Source: Sciscionella sediminilitoris
Lineage (GTDB): Bacteria > Actinomycetota > Actinomycetes > Mycobacteriales > Pseudonocardiaceae
Length of the DNA: 64,000 nucleotides
NCBI RefSeq assembly: GCF_000737195.2
Contig: NZ_JALM01000028.1
Span: forward strand, 1-64,000
Reading direction: 5' to 3'
Of this stretch, positions 8,723 to 17,410 are shown in pieces. Each line of letters opens with the position of its first letter. The stretch's first letter is position 1. Under the pieces are notes generated by a model that did not search any database, was not told where the DNA came from, and worked only from the letters and a program-made list of their open reading frames with translations. Made by a program: the position numbers and the translations under genes.

Positions 8723-9927
8723 CGGCGAGCACGAAACTGCGGCTCGATCTCGCGCGCGGGATCGCGATCGGCTGCGTCGTCGCCCTGCTGCTCACCGCCG
8801 CGCTGTGGTGGGCCTTCTCCGCGGCGGCGGGCACCAAGGTCACCGCGTACTTCGCGAACGGGGTCGGCGTCTATCCCGGTGGCACCGTGCGGGTGCTCGG
8901 GGTCCCGATCGGCTCGATCGACGAGGTCACCCCGCAGGACAAGCAGGTCAAGGTGGCCATGACCGTGGAGGACGGGGTCACCCTCCCGGCGAACCCGACG
9001 GCCGTGGTGATCCTGCCCTCGGTGGTCAGCGACCGCTACATCCAGCTGCCGCCGTACCACGGTGGCGCCAAGGCCGGGAAGAACACGGTCATCGGGCTGG
9101 ACCGGACCCGCACTCCGACCGAGATCGACGATGCCTACCGCACCCTCGACAAGCTGTCCCAGACGCTGGGTCCCAATGGTGCCAACAAGAAGGGCGCGCT
9201 CTCCGATGTGCTCAACACCGGGGCGGCGAACCTCGCGGGCAACGGGCAGAACATCGCGCAGACCCTGCAGGGCCTTTCCAAAGCGGCCGAAACCCTGAAC
9301 AACAGCAAGGGCGATCTGTTCGGCACGGTCAAGGAACTCGCCAAGTTCACCACCATGCTGCAGAAAAACGATGCTCAGGTGCAGGACTTCTCCAAGCGGG
9401 TCACCGATGTCACCGGCTTCCTCGACGATGAGCGCGGGGAACTCACCGCGGCGGTCAAGGATCTCGCGCCGACCCTGGCCAAGGTCAAGGAGTTCGTCGG
9501 CAAGAACCGCGGCGGCATCAAGTCCAATGTGGACAACCTGACCAAGGTCAGCAAGACCATCGCGGACAACCGCGGATCCCTGGCCGAGACCATGGATCTG
9601 GCCCCGCTCGCGCTGAACAACCTGCTCAACGCCTACAACGCGTCCTCGGGAACCCTGGACGCCCGGCCCGCGCTGCAGGAGCTCACCGATCCGCCGCTGA
9701 CCATGCTGTGCACGATGATCAAGAACTTCGACCACAGCAAGCTGCCCCAGGATCTCGGCAAGGCCTGCCAGTCGGTCGCGGACATCGTGCAGGGCATCAT
9801 CCCGCTGCCGCCACTGTCCAGCGTGATCACCGCGCTGCGCCAGGGCAAACTGCCGCAGCTGCCCAAGCCCGCGCTGAACGCCCTGGAATCGGCGAGCCAG
9901 AACGAGGCGCCGAAGGGAGGCAAGTGA
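8719..9927 (+). CDS. mceD: Mce family protein MceD
   Basis: Fourth MlaD-domain subunit, 402 residues. It has an N-terminal anchor (GIAIGCVVALLLTAALWWAFS), Mce domain signatures PGGTVRVLGVPIGSIDEV and SVVSDRYIQLPPY, a long helical stretch, and an MceD-like C-terminus (DPPLTMLCTMIKNF followed by IIPLPPLSSV). The ATG at 8719 overlaps the mceC stop and follows GGGGGAC. Confidence 0.92.
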   Translation: MTASTKLRLDLARGIAIGCVVALLLTAALWWAFSAAAGTKVTAYFANGVGVYPGGTVRVLGVPIGSIDEVTPQDKQVKVAMTVEDGVTLPANPTAVVILPSVVSDRYIQLPPYHGGAKAGKNTVIGLDRTRTPTEIDDAYRTLDKLSQTLGPNGANKKGALSDVLNTGAANLAGNGQNIAQTLQGLSKAAETLNNSKGDLFGTVKELAKFTTMLQKNDAQVQDFSKRVTDVTGFLDDERGELTAAVKDLAPTLAKVKEFVGKNRGGIKSNVDNLTKVSKTIADNRGSLAETMDLAPLALNNLLNAYNASSGTLDARPALQELTDPPLTMLCTMIKNFDHSKLPQDLGKACQSVADIVQGIIPLPPLSSVITALRQGKLPQLPKPALNALESASQNEAPKGGK

Positions 9928-11378
9928 TGACCGCGTCGAACTCTCGCGAAGATCCCCGTAAGGATCCCAGCATCGCGGCCTTCTCCGCCCGGCGTGCCGA
10001 ACGGGCGCACCGGCACACCGAACGGGTGCGCGCAAGGAACGCGGCGGCCACCTCCGCGGCGCGGCCCGCGCCGAGCCGGAAAGCCAGGCGCACCAAGCGA
10101 TTCGTCAGCGCCGCCGCGATCGGTGCCTCGGTCAGCCTCGCGCTCACCGGCTGCGGGCTGTCCAACGGCCTCTACGGGGTGCCGCTTCCCGGTGGTGCCG
10201 ATCTGGGCAGTGATCCGCTCACCCTGCACGTGCGGATGGACAACGTCTACGACCTCGTGCCCCAGGCCGCGGTGAAGATCCACAACGTCACCGTCGGCAA
10301 GGTCACCGACATCGCGCTGGCCAACAAGCAGTCCGGCAAATGGCAGGCCGATGTCACCATCGAGACCAACCGCGGGCAGACCAAGCTGCCACGGAACGCG
10401 ATGGGACAGCTGCGCCAGACCAGCCTGCTCGGCGAGAAGTTCGTCGAACTGGTCGCCCCGCCGGACGGTGCGCAGGGACAGCTCGCGGACAACGCGAAAC
10501 TGCAGGAGGATCCGAGCTTCAACCACGTCGAGGTCGAGCAGATCTTCGGCGCGCTCTCCCTGCTGCTCAACAACGGCGGGTTGCCGCAGATCCGCACCAT
10601 CTCCAACGAACTCAGCAACGCGATGAGCGGGCGGGAAGGCGATATCAAGGGCCTGCTGCGCAACCTCACCAAGCTGGTGTCCACTTTGGATAGTCACTCC
10701 GGGGACATCCTCAAGGCACTCGACAACGCGCAGAAGCTCTCCGGCACCCTGGATGCGCAGAAGGACCGGCTCACCGGGGCGATCGACAACCTGACGCCCG
10801 GCCTGAAAACCGTGCGCGACCAGCGCACCCAGCTGGTGAGCATGCTCAAGGCCATGCAGCGGCTCTCCGGGGTCACCATCGACACCATCGGCAAGACCCG
10901 CACCGACATGATCGCCGACCTCAAGGCGCTCGAGCCCAGCCTGCGCAAGCTCGCCGACACCGGGGACAACCTCGCGAACTCGCTGCCGCTGCTGGCCACC
11001 ATCCCGTTCGGGGACTACGCGGCGCAGACCTTCCGCGGCGACTACGACAACCTGTACGCGAACATCGACCTCGACCTCGGTCACCTCATCCAGAACATGG
11101 GCCGCTCCAGGCAGAACTGGATCGGCCAGACCGGCCTGCTGCCACCACAGCTCGGCGGGGTCACCGGCGGAACCCCCGCGCAGCCGGGACAACCGGACGC
11201 GGGCACCGGATCCGGGACGTACCCGAACGACCCGAACTACGGCAAGCCACCGCAGCAGGTGCAGGGCCAGCAGCCGCAGCAGGAGGTCGGCCCGAACGCG
11301 CCGAGCCAGGGCAGCGGCAGCGGTGGCGGCGGTCTCGGCGGCATCTTCGGAACCCTCTCCGGCGGAGGTGCGTTCTAG
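9927..11378 (+). CDS. mceE: Mce family lipoprotein MceE (LprK-like)
   Basis: Fifth Mce subunit and the lipoprotein of the set. The 483-residue product has a basic N-terminus, an unusually late signal segment with lipobox LTGC (about residues 70-73), then the Mce domain (VPQAAVKIHNVTVGKV, QTSLLGEKFVELVAP), long helices and a Gly/Gln/Pro-rich disordered tail. Start: GTG 9924 or ATG 9927 directly behind GGGAGG; a start nearer the signal segment would give a more usual lipoprotein leader, and the 50-60 residues of Arg-rich N-terminus are odd for a lipoprotein. Confidence 0.88.
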   Translation: MTASNSREDPRKDPSIAAFSARRAERAHRHTERVRARNAAATSAARPAPSRKARRTKRFVSAAAIGASVSLALTGCGLSNGLYGVPLPGGADLGSDPLTLHVRMDNVYDLVPQAAVKIHNVTVGKVTDIALANKQSGKWQADVTIETNRGQTKLPRNAMGQLRQTSLLGEKFVELVAPPDGAQGQLADNAKLQEDPSFNHVEVEQIFGALSLLLNNGGLPQIRTISNELSNAMSGREGDIKGLLRNLTKLVSTLDSHSGDILKALDNAQKLSGTLDAQKDRLTGAIDNLTPGLKTVRDQRTQLVSMLKAMQRLSGVTIDTIGKTRTDMIADLKALEPSLRKLADTGDNLANSLPLLATIPFGDYAAQTFRGDYDNLYANIDLDLGHLIQNMGRSRQNWIGQTGLLPPQLGGVTGGTPAQPGQPDAGTGSGTYPNDPNYGKPPQQVQGQQPQQEVGPNAPSQGSGSGGGGLGGIFGTLSGGGAF

Positions 11379-11447
11379 ATGGCGCGGCGTTGGAACCTTG
11401 GTCCAGTAGGACACCCGCCCCGCGGTGCCGGAGAGGTGGGATAGCGC

Positions 11448-12701
11448 ATGATCACCAGAACCACCAAGATCAAACTGATCGTGTTCGTGATCGTGGCCAT
11501 TCTCGGCGTCGGTTACGCGACCTGGCGCTACGCGGGCGGGGACCGGGTCATCGGGAACACCACCTACACGGTGCCGATGAAGCTCGGGGACACCAGCGGG
11601 ATCTTCACCAACGCCGAGGTGACCTATCGCGGGGTGAAGGTCGGCAGGGTCGGCGAGGTCCGGCTGACCAAGACCGGGCTCGATGTGGACCTGGTCGTGG
11701 ACCGCAGTGCGCCGCCCATTCCCGCGGAGGTGACCGGGACGGTCGCGAACCGCTCCGCGGTCGGTGAGCAGTACGTGGACCTGAAACCCAAGCAGGGAGC
11801 CAGTTCCACGGGCCGCACCCTGGAGAACGAGCCCGAGGACAAGCGCACCATCGCGGCGGCGGACACCGCGGCCCCGCTGCCCACCCAGGATCTGATCAAC
11901 GATGTGAACGGGCTGGCCACCTCGGTGCCGCTGGATTCGCTGCGCACCGTCGTCGACGAGGCGTACACGGCGTTCAGCGGGACCGGACCGGATCTGCAGC
12001 GGCTGCTGGACGATTCGCAGAAGTTCGTCTCCACCGCGCGGGACAATCTGCCCGCCACCCAGCAGTTGCTGGACACCAGCAGGACCGTGCTCGGCACCCA
12101 GATCAAGGAGGGGTCGAACCTCAAGCAGTTCGCCGGGGATCTGCGCGGGCTTTCCGCCTCGCTCAAGGAATCGGATCCCGATATCCGCACGCTGATCGAG
12201 AAGACCCCGCCCGCTGCCCAGCAGGTCAACGGTCTGGTCAACGACAACGCGCAGAACTTCACCAGCCTGCTTCCGCAGCTGTGGACCACATCCGAGGTGC
12301 TGCGTACCCGGAACAAGGGCCTCGAACAGGTTTTCGTCACCTACCCGATGCTCGCCGGGGCCGGGGACACGATCCTCGATGCGAACGGGAACGCGAACCT
12401 CGGACTCGCGTTGAACCTGATGAACCCGGCCCCGTGTGTGCGCGGGTACGAGTCCACCAAGAAGCGCCCCGCCGCGGACACGAATCCCTTGCCGCAGAAC
12501 AAACAGGCCTACTGCGCCGAGCCGACCGGGAGCCCGATCGACGTGCGCGGCTCGCAGAACGCGCCGTATGCGGGCAAGCCGGTCGAGGTCAAACCGGTGC
12601 AGGCGCAGCAGCAGCCCAAGGACTCCCCGGCCGGCCTGTTCGGGATCACCCCGCTCGGGCCGAGCCCGCAGGATCTGCCGAAGGCCCTGGACTTGGATTG
12701 A
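11448..12701 (+). CDS. mceF: Mce family protein MceF
   Basis: Sixth and last MlaD-domain subunit, 417 residues, with an N-terminal anchor (KLIVFVIVAILGVGYATW), Mce motifs NAEVTYRGVKVGRVGEV and RSAVGEQYVDLKP, long helices and a Pro/Gln-rich tail. ATG 11448 follows GAGAGGTGGGATAGC. A 69-bp gap separates it from mceE, the only real break inside the six-gene series; no separate gene fits in it. Confidence 0.92.
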   Translation: MITRTTKIKLIVFVIVAILGVGYATWRYAGGDRVIGNTTYTVPMKLGDTSGIFTNAEVTYRGVKVGRVGEVRLTKTGLDVDLVVDRSAPPIPAEVTGTVANRSAVGEQYVDLKPKQGASSTGRTLENEPEDKRTIAAADTAAPLPTQDLINDVNGLATSVPLDSLRTVVDEAYTAFSGTGPDLQRLLDDSQKFVSTARDNLPATQQLLDTSRTVLGTQIKEGSNLKQFAGDLRGLSASLKESDPDIRTLIEKTPPAAQQVNGLVNDNAQNFTSLLPQLWTTSEVLRTRNKGLEQVFVTYPMLAGAGDTILDANGNANLGLALNLMNPAPCVRGYESTKKRPAADTNPLPQNKQAYCAEPTGSPIDVRGSQNAPYAGKPVEVKPVQAQQQPKDSPAGLFGITPLGPSPQDLPKALDLD

Positions 12702-12739
12702 CATACGTGCACGTGACAACGGCCGACTAGCATGGAGCG

Positions 12740-13330
12740 ATGATGACGAGCAGTACCGGAATACGGGCACGAGCACGCAATCCGTACCTGATCGGTTCCG
12801 TCGTGCTGCTGGTGATCGCGCTCGGCTTTGCCGTCTACTTCGGACTGGCCTGGATCCGGGCGAGCACCAGTCAGGACACGCAGTACGCGACCGCGCGCGA
12901 GGACGTGCTCCGGGTCGGCGGGCAGACCGCGATCAACGTGACCACCATCGACTACCGCCGTCTCGACCAGCTCAAGGGTGAACTGGAGAATTCGACCACC
13001 GGGGATCTGCACGAGCAGGTCGGCAAGACCATCGACAAATACAAGAAGCAGATGGGCGACACGAAACTCATCACCCGTAGCGATCTGGTGGAAAGCGCGG
13101 TGGTCAATCTGGACACCCACGCGAACACCGCCAGCATCCTCGCGGTGGTGAATTCGACGAACGAAACGCAGCAATCGGGCGACAAGAACTCGGACGACAA
13201 GAACAAGGCCGCCCCGAAATCCCAGCGGTTGCCCATTACGGTCAATCTGACCCGGGCCGATGGGAATGCGCCGTGGAAAGCCAGTTCGGTCAGCGGCGCA
13301 CCGGTCATGACCGGGGATTCGGGCAACTGA
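12740..13330 (+). CDS. Mce-associated membrane protein (Mas1-like)
   Basis: A 196-residue protein with one N-terminal membrane segment (LIGSVVLLVIALGFAVYFGLAWI) and an outer SnoaL/NTF2-like alpha+beta domain, the usual plan of Mce-associated proteins encoded after mceF. It contains a Lys/Asp/Asn-rich loop (residues 150-165). ATG 12740 has GGAGCG 6 nt upstream; TAGCAT at 12728-12733 could also be a -10 box. Known family members stabilise the Mce complex; that role is inferred by position. Confidence 0.8.
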   Translation: MMTSSTGIRARARNPYLIGSVVLLVIALGFAVYFGLAWIRASTSQDTQYATAREDVLRVGGQTAINVTTIDYRRLDQLKGELENSTTGDLHEQVGKTIDKYKKQMGDTKLITRSDLVESAVVNLDTHANTASILAVVNSTNETQQSGDKNSDDKNKAAPKSQRLPITVNLTRADGNAPWKASSVSGAPVMTGDSGN

Positions 13331-13383
13331 GCAAGGTCTGACAAGGACAGCGTTCGAGGACCAGTGCTCGGGAAAGGATGAAC

Positions 13384-14307
13384 GTGGCACAACCGCCCCG
13401 CCGCCAGCAACCGCAGCCGGGTCCGCGCCGTAAGGTCGCGGGCCGGGCGAACATGCAGTCCCGCGGTTCGTCCTCCTCGACCGGACTGCGCAGGCCCTCG
13501 CCGAAACCGCGCCCGGAACCCGAAGAGACCGCGCTCGAGGAGAGCACGCCGGAAGAAACCGCGCCCGAAGCCGCGGCGCCGGTCGAGGCCGAACCGCAAA
13601 CCGAGCAGACGGAACAGACCGAACAGACCGAGCCGGAGATCGCCGCGCCCATCGAGGAGGCGGGCAAACCGAAACCGGTCGGCAGCAAGGCACGCCGCGG
13701 CACCGAGACCATTTCCTACCCGCCGCAATCGGAGATGTCCGGCGCGGAGAAGAAGAATGAGCCCGCGGACCAGGCCGGGAACCAGGACAGGCCGCCGCGG
13801 CTGCGCGCCGCGGCCATCATCACCGTGATCGCCGTGCTGCTCGGCGGATTCGCCGTGTTCGCCGGGATCGCGAGCGCCAACGCGGGCGCGAACCTGGACG
13901 ACAACACCGCGATCGTGGACAACAAGACCACCACCCAGGTCAAGCAGCAGGCCACGAACGCGCTGAACACCATGTTCAGCTTCGACTACAAGAACCCGGA
14001 CAAAACCAAGAACGAGGCCAAGTCCCTGATCCTCGGCAAGGTCAGCAGCCAGTACGACCAGCTGATGCAGGTACTGCGGGACAACGGCGCGAAGAATCAG
14101 CTCTCCCTGTCGTCCGCGGTGCTTTCCATTGGTGTGCAACGGATCGAAGGCAACCGTTCGCGGGTCCTCGCGCTCATGTCGCAGACCTACTCCAAGGGCC
14201 AGGGCAAGGGCGGCCAGCAGATCCCGACGCTGGGCATGATCCGCGCGGACCTGGAGTTCACCAACAACGCCTGGAAGATCAGCGGGCTGAAGATGCTGTC
14301 CTCCTGA
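13384..14307 (+). CDS. Mce-associated membrane protein with disordered acidic N-terminus
   Basis: A 307-residue protein, second of the Mce-associated pair. Residues 1-135 are disordered, basic then strongly acidic (Glu/Pro/Ala-rich), and include a short TEQ tandem repeat near residues 75-85. One membrane segment follows (AAAIITVIAVLLGGFAVFAGI), then a roughly 140-residue outer domain like the first Mas protein. GTG 13384 is preferred since AAAGG sits 6 nt upstream; ATG 13378 is the alternative. It is followed 4 bp later by a phosphotransferase-fold gene. Confidence 0.78.
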   Translation: MAQPPRRQQPQPGPRRKVAGRANMQSRGSSSSTGLRRPSPKPRPEPEETALEESTPEETAPEAAAPVEAEPQTEQTEQTEQTEPEIAAPIEEAGKPKPVGSKARRGTETISYPPQSEMSGAEKKNEPADQAGNQDRPPRLRAAAIITVIAVLLGGFAVFAGIASANAGANLDDNTAIVDNKTTTQVKQQATNALNTMFSFDYKNPDKTKNEAKSLILGKVSSQYDQLMQVLRDNGAKNQLSLSSAVLSIGVQRIEGNRSRVLALMSQTYSKGQGKGGQQIPTLGMIRADLEFTNNAWKISGLKMLSS

Positions 14308-14311
14308 GCCG

Positions 14312-15220
14312 GTGCTCCCCGAGGAGGCCCGGCACTGGGCGGTCGGCGCACTCGGCGGAGGACGCGCGGTGGTCTCCGCGACGGGACTGCGGGAGGGCGC
14401 CAATCCCTGGCTGCTGCGCTTCGAACCGGCGGACCGGCTCGAAGCGGCGGTGCTCCGCCTCGGTGATCCCGCCGATCCCGGAGACCGCCGCCGGTTCGGC
14501 ACCGAAGTGGCAGCGCTGCGGCTCGCCGGCCGGCACCGGTTACCCGCCGCGCGGCTGATCGCCGTGGATCCGGACGGCAGCTCGGCCGGTGCCCTCGCGA
14601 TCCTGACCACGGTGCTGCCCGGGCACAGCCGGATTCCGCGGGTCGCCTCCGCCGAGCGGCTGCGCCGGCTGGGTGCCACGGCAGCCGCGCTGAGTGCGAT
14701 CCCGGTGCGGCCCCGGCCCGAACTCCCCCTGCGGACCCGCTCCATCGCGGACGTCGACTTCGCGGCCCGGCGCCGCGCCCAGGGCAGCACGGCGCTGCTC
14801 GATGCCGCCCAGGAACGTCTGGGGCAGCTGGCGGAGCCGGCCGGTCCGACGGTGTTCGTGCACGGCGATCTGTGGCACGGCAATACGCTGTGGTCCGGTG
14901 ATCGGCTCACCGGCCTCGTCGACTGGGACTGCGCGGGCGCCGGGGCACCGGGAATCGATCTCGGCGGGGTGCGCTTCGATGCGGCCCTGAACTTCGGGCT
15001 CCCCGCGGCCGAACAGGTGCTGCACGGGTGGCAGCGGGCCACCGGCGGACAGGCGCACCGGCTCGCCTACTGGGACCTGGTGGCGGCCTGCTGCAGCCTC
15101 GCCGATATGGCCTACACTCTCCCCGTCCTCCGCGACCAGGGCCGGGACGATCTCGACGCGGCAACCCTCGGCAGGCGCCGGGACGCGTTCCTCGAAGCCG
15201 CCCTGGCCGGGTGCGGCTAA
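14312..15220 (+). CDS. Aminoglycoside phosphotransferase (APH) family protein
   Basis: A 302-residue small-molecule kinase fold. The catalytic loop is FVHGDLWHGNTL (HGDxxxxN) and the metal-binding loop is GLVDWDCAGAG, both intact, so it is probably active. The family covers antibiotic, choline, homoserine and thiamine-type kinases; the substrate cannot be assigned and resistance should not be assumed. GTG 14312 lies 4 bp after the Mce-associated gene and looks co-transcribed with it. Its TAA stop overlaps the stop of the convergent SorC gene. Confidence 0.82.
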   Translation: MLPEEARHWAVGALGGGRAVVSATGLREGANPWLLRFEPADRLEAAVLRLGDPADPGDRRRFGTEVAALRLAGRHRLPAARLIAVDPDGSSAGALAILTTVLPGHSRIPRVASAERLRRLGATAAALSAIPVRPRPELPLRTRSIADVDFAARRRAQGSTALLDAAQERLGQLAEPAGPTVFVHGDLWHGNTLWSGDRLTGLVDWDCAGAGAPGIDLGGVRFDAALNFGLPAAEQVLHGWQRATGGQAHRLAYWDLVAACCSLADMAYTLPVLRDQGRDDLDAATLGRRRDAFLEAALAGCG

Positions 15221-16161
15221 GCGGGCCGCGTGGTGGTCAGGATCAGCTCCGCCGTACGCAGATCGGTGACCAGCCGGTTGAACAGCTTCGCGTGCGCCGC
15301 CGCGATGATGCTGCCCACCTTGTCCGCGCCCGCGGCCACCGCGATGGTGCGGGGCACCGCGCGCAACTGCTCGGGGCTGATCCGCACCATCCGATCGCTG
15401 CCGGGGAAGACGACCTCCTCCCCCTCGGGGCCGAAGAAGTTCAGGCAGATGTCCCCGACCGCGGTCTGCAGGCTCCCCGCGTCCATCGGGATGGCCGCGG
15501 ACATCGAGCTGCGCGAGCTCGGCGGCGCACCGATCCCGATCAGCGCGACCTTCGCCCGCCCCCACATCTCGGTGACCTGACAGAACTCGGGATCCTGGGC
15601 CAGGGTGGCGCGCATGACCTTGGACGGCATCGCCTGGGCGAACAGGAAATGCGGCCGTGCCCCGGCCTGTTCGGCGATGGCGCGGACGATCTCGTTGGTC
15701 TGGTGCCACGGTTCGGGTTCGGAGACCCCGCCGACGGTCGGCGCCACCTCGATACCGGGCAGCGCGGGCAGGGTGGTCCTGCTGAGTTCGTAGACGGTCT
15801 GGCCGGAGGACACCAGCAGCACCTCGCCGGGAGACAGCGCGGCCTCGCGCAGCGCGGCGCCGACCGGTTCGGCGAGCGCGCTGATCGGCCCGTGCCCGAA
15901 CGGGGCCAGCCAGACCCGTTCGATGCCCAGCACCTCGGCGAGCAGTTCCGGGTCCGGTTCCACGGCGGGCGAACCCGGCTCGTGCACGGTGATCCGGACC
16001 ATGCCGATCCGCCGCGCCTCGGCGAGCAGCCTGCTGACCGTCGGCCGGGAGACCGCGAGCCGCTCGGCGACGCGGGCCTGGCTCAGCTCCTCGAGGTAGT
16101 ACAGCCGCGCGGCCTGATGCATCAGCCGTAGGTCACGGTGTGTGTGCTGGTCGGAACCCAT
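15217..16161 (-). CDS. SorC/DeoR-type sugar-binding transcriptional regulator
   Basis: A 314-residue regulator. The N-terminus has a winged-helix HTH (QARVAERLAVSRPTVSRLL), and the rest is the SorC sugar-binding domain related to phosphosugar isomerases (LVSSGQTVYELSRT, IGIGAPPSS, GDICLNFFGPEG). ATG 16161 follows GGGAGGAC and is preferred over the ATG at 16200, which would place the HTH too far in. It is divergent from the polyol dehydrogenase operon, and the intergenic region has TGAAC/GTTCA half-sites, so it most likely controls that operon in response to a sugar or polyol phosphate. Confidence 0.88.
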   Translation of the reverse strand: MGSDQHTHRDLRLMHQAARLYYLEELSQARVAERLAVSRPTVSRLLAEARRIGMVRITVHEPGSPAVEPDPELLAEVLGIERVWLAPFGHGPISALAEPVGAALREAALSPGEVLLVSSGQTVYELSRTTLPALPGIEVAPTVGGVSEPEPWHQTNEIVRAIAEQAGARPHFLFAQAMPSKVMRATLAQDPEFCQVTEMWGRAKVALIGIGAPPSSRSSMSAAIPMDAGSLQTAVGDICLNFFGPEGEEVVFPGSDRMVRISPEQLRAVPRTIAVAAGADKVGSIIAAAHAKLFNRLVTDLRTAELILTTTRPA

Positions 16162-16185
16162 AGCGCCGTCCTCCCGGCCGTGCCG

Positions 16186-16230
16186 TGAACATATGTTCAA
16201 ACCTGAACGGATGTGTTGACGGATGTTCAG
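16186..16230. promoter_or_regulatory. Candidate SorC operator with four half-sites
   Basis: A perfect 14-bp palindrome TGAACATATGTTCA (16186-16199) is followed by a second pair, CTGAAC at 16203-16208 and GTTCAG at 16225-16230. Four TGAAC/GTTCA half-sites between divergent genes fit a tetrameric SorC-family regulator acting on both promoters. Confidence 0.65.
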
Positions 16231-16309
16231 ACCATGGTGATGCTAGGTGCGGCAGAAGTCCAGAGGGTTCGCACGAGACCAGCGCGACCCGTGCCAATGG
16301 AGGTACCAG

Positions 16310-17410
16310 GTGTCGGACATCCCGGATCGGATGCGAGCGGTCGTGGTGCACGGTCCGCAGGATTACCGCCTCGAGGAGGTGGACGTGCCGCGCCCGAGCG
16401 AGGACGACCTGCTGTTGCGGGTCGAAGCCGTCGGCGTGTGCGCGAGCGATCTGAAGTGCTACCACGGAGCGGCGAAATTCTGGGGGGATGAGCACCGCCC
16501 GGCGTGGGCGCAGACCGGCCGCACGCCCGGCCACGAGTTCGTGGGAACCGTGGTCGGTGGCAGCGAGCAGGCGAGAAGCAGGCACCGGGTCGAGGTGGGC
16601 GACCGCATCGTGTGCGAGCAGATCGTGCCGTGCGAGGAATGCCGTTACTGCCGCACCGGCAAGTACTGGATGTGCGGGCCGCACGACATGTTCGGCTTCC
16701 GCAACTACGACGGCGCGATGGCCGAGTACATGCTGGTGCCGCCGAAGGCAAGGGTGCACAAGGTGTCCAAGGACCTGGCCCCGCAGCACGCCGCGTTCGC
16801 CGAACCGCTCTCCTGCGCGCTGCACGCGGTCGAGCGGGCGAACATCCAGTTCGGCGATGTGGTCGTGGTCGCGGGATGCGGCCCGATCGGGCTCGGCCTG
16901 ATCGCCGGTGCCCGGCAGAAGAACCCGCTGACCCTGATCGCGCTCGATCTGGACGACGACAAGCTGGAGCTCGGCCGCAAGTGCGGGGCGGATCTGACGA
17001 TCAACATCCGTACCGAGGACGCGGTCGCCAAGATCAAGGAACTGACCGAGGGCTACGGCGCCGATGTGTACCTCGAGGGCACCGGGCATCCCTCCGCGGT
17101 CGGCCAGGGGCTCGACCTGTTGCGCAAACTGGGCACCTACGTGGAGTACTCGGTGTTCGGCTCGGACGTCAGCGTGGACTGGTCGATCATCTCCGACGAC
17201 AAGGAACTCGACGTGCTCGGCGCGCACCTTGGCCCGCACTGCTGGCCCGCCGCGATCAAGCTCATCGAGGACGGCAAGATCCCGGTCGAGGACATCTGCA
17301 CCCACCAGTTCGGGCTCGAGGAATTCCAGCGGGCGCTCGATCTCGTCGGGGACACCGCCGGCTCCTCGGTCAAGGTGAGCATCCTGCCCAATGGAACGGC
17401 GGCCCGCTGA
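16310..17410 (+). CDS. Zinc-dependent polyol dehydrogenase (erythritol/threitol dehydrogenase-like)
   Basis: A 366-residue medium-chain dehydrogenase. Catalytic zinc ligands are in GVCASDLKCYHG and TPGHEF; the structural zinc site is CEECRYCRTGKYWMC (C-x2-C-x2-C-x7-C); the Rossmann motif is VAGCGPIGLGLI. Overall wording, including CYHGAAKFWGDE and SIISDDKELDVLGAHLGP, recalls the erythritol/L-threitol dehydrogenase EltD described in Mycobacterium smegmatis; this is from memory of the family. GTG 16310 follows TGGAGGT. It is the first gene of an operon with a polyol-type permease and an SDR, divergent from a SorC regulator. Confidence 0.85.
   Translation: MSDIPDRMRAVVVHGPQDYRLEEVDVPRPSEDDLLLRVEAVGVCASDLKCYHGAAKFWGDEHRPAWAQTGRTPGHEFVGTVVGGSEQARSRHRVEVGDRIVCEQIVPCEECRYCRTGKYWMCGPHDMFGFRNYDGAMAEYMLVPPKARVHKVSKDLAPQHAAFAEPLSCALHAVERANIQFGDVVVVAGCGPIGLGLIAGARQKNPLTLIALDLDDDKLELGRKCGADLTINIRTEDAVAKIKELTEGYGADVYLEGTGHPSAVGQGLDLLRKLGTYVEYSVFGSDVSVDWSIISDDKELDVLGAHLGPHCWPAAIKLIEDGKIPVEDICTHQFGLEEFQRALDLVGDTAGSSVKVSILPNGTAAR

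Noticed and set aside
9633-12776. A 1047-codon minus-strand open frame across mceD-mceF
   Set aside because: It is the antisense shadow of three well-supported Mce genes, with no recognisable domain.
14312-15220. Aminoglycoside resistance gene
   Set aside because: Only the general kinase motifs are seen; the family is broad and the position in a lipid-transport operon does not suggest resistance.
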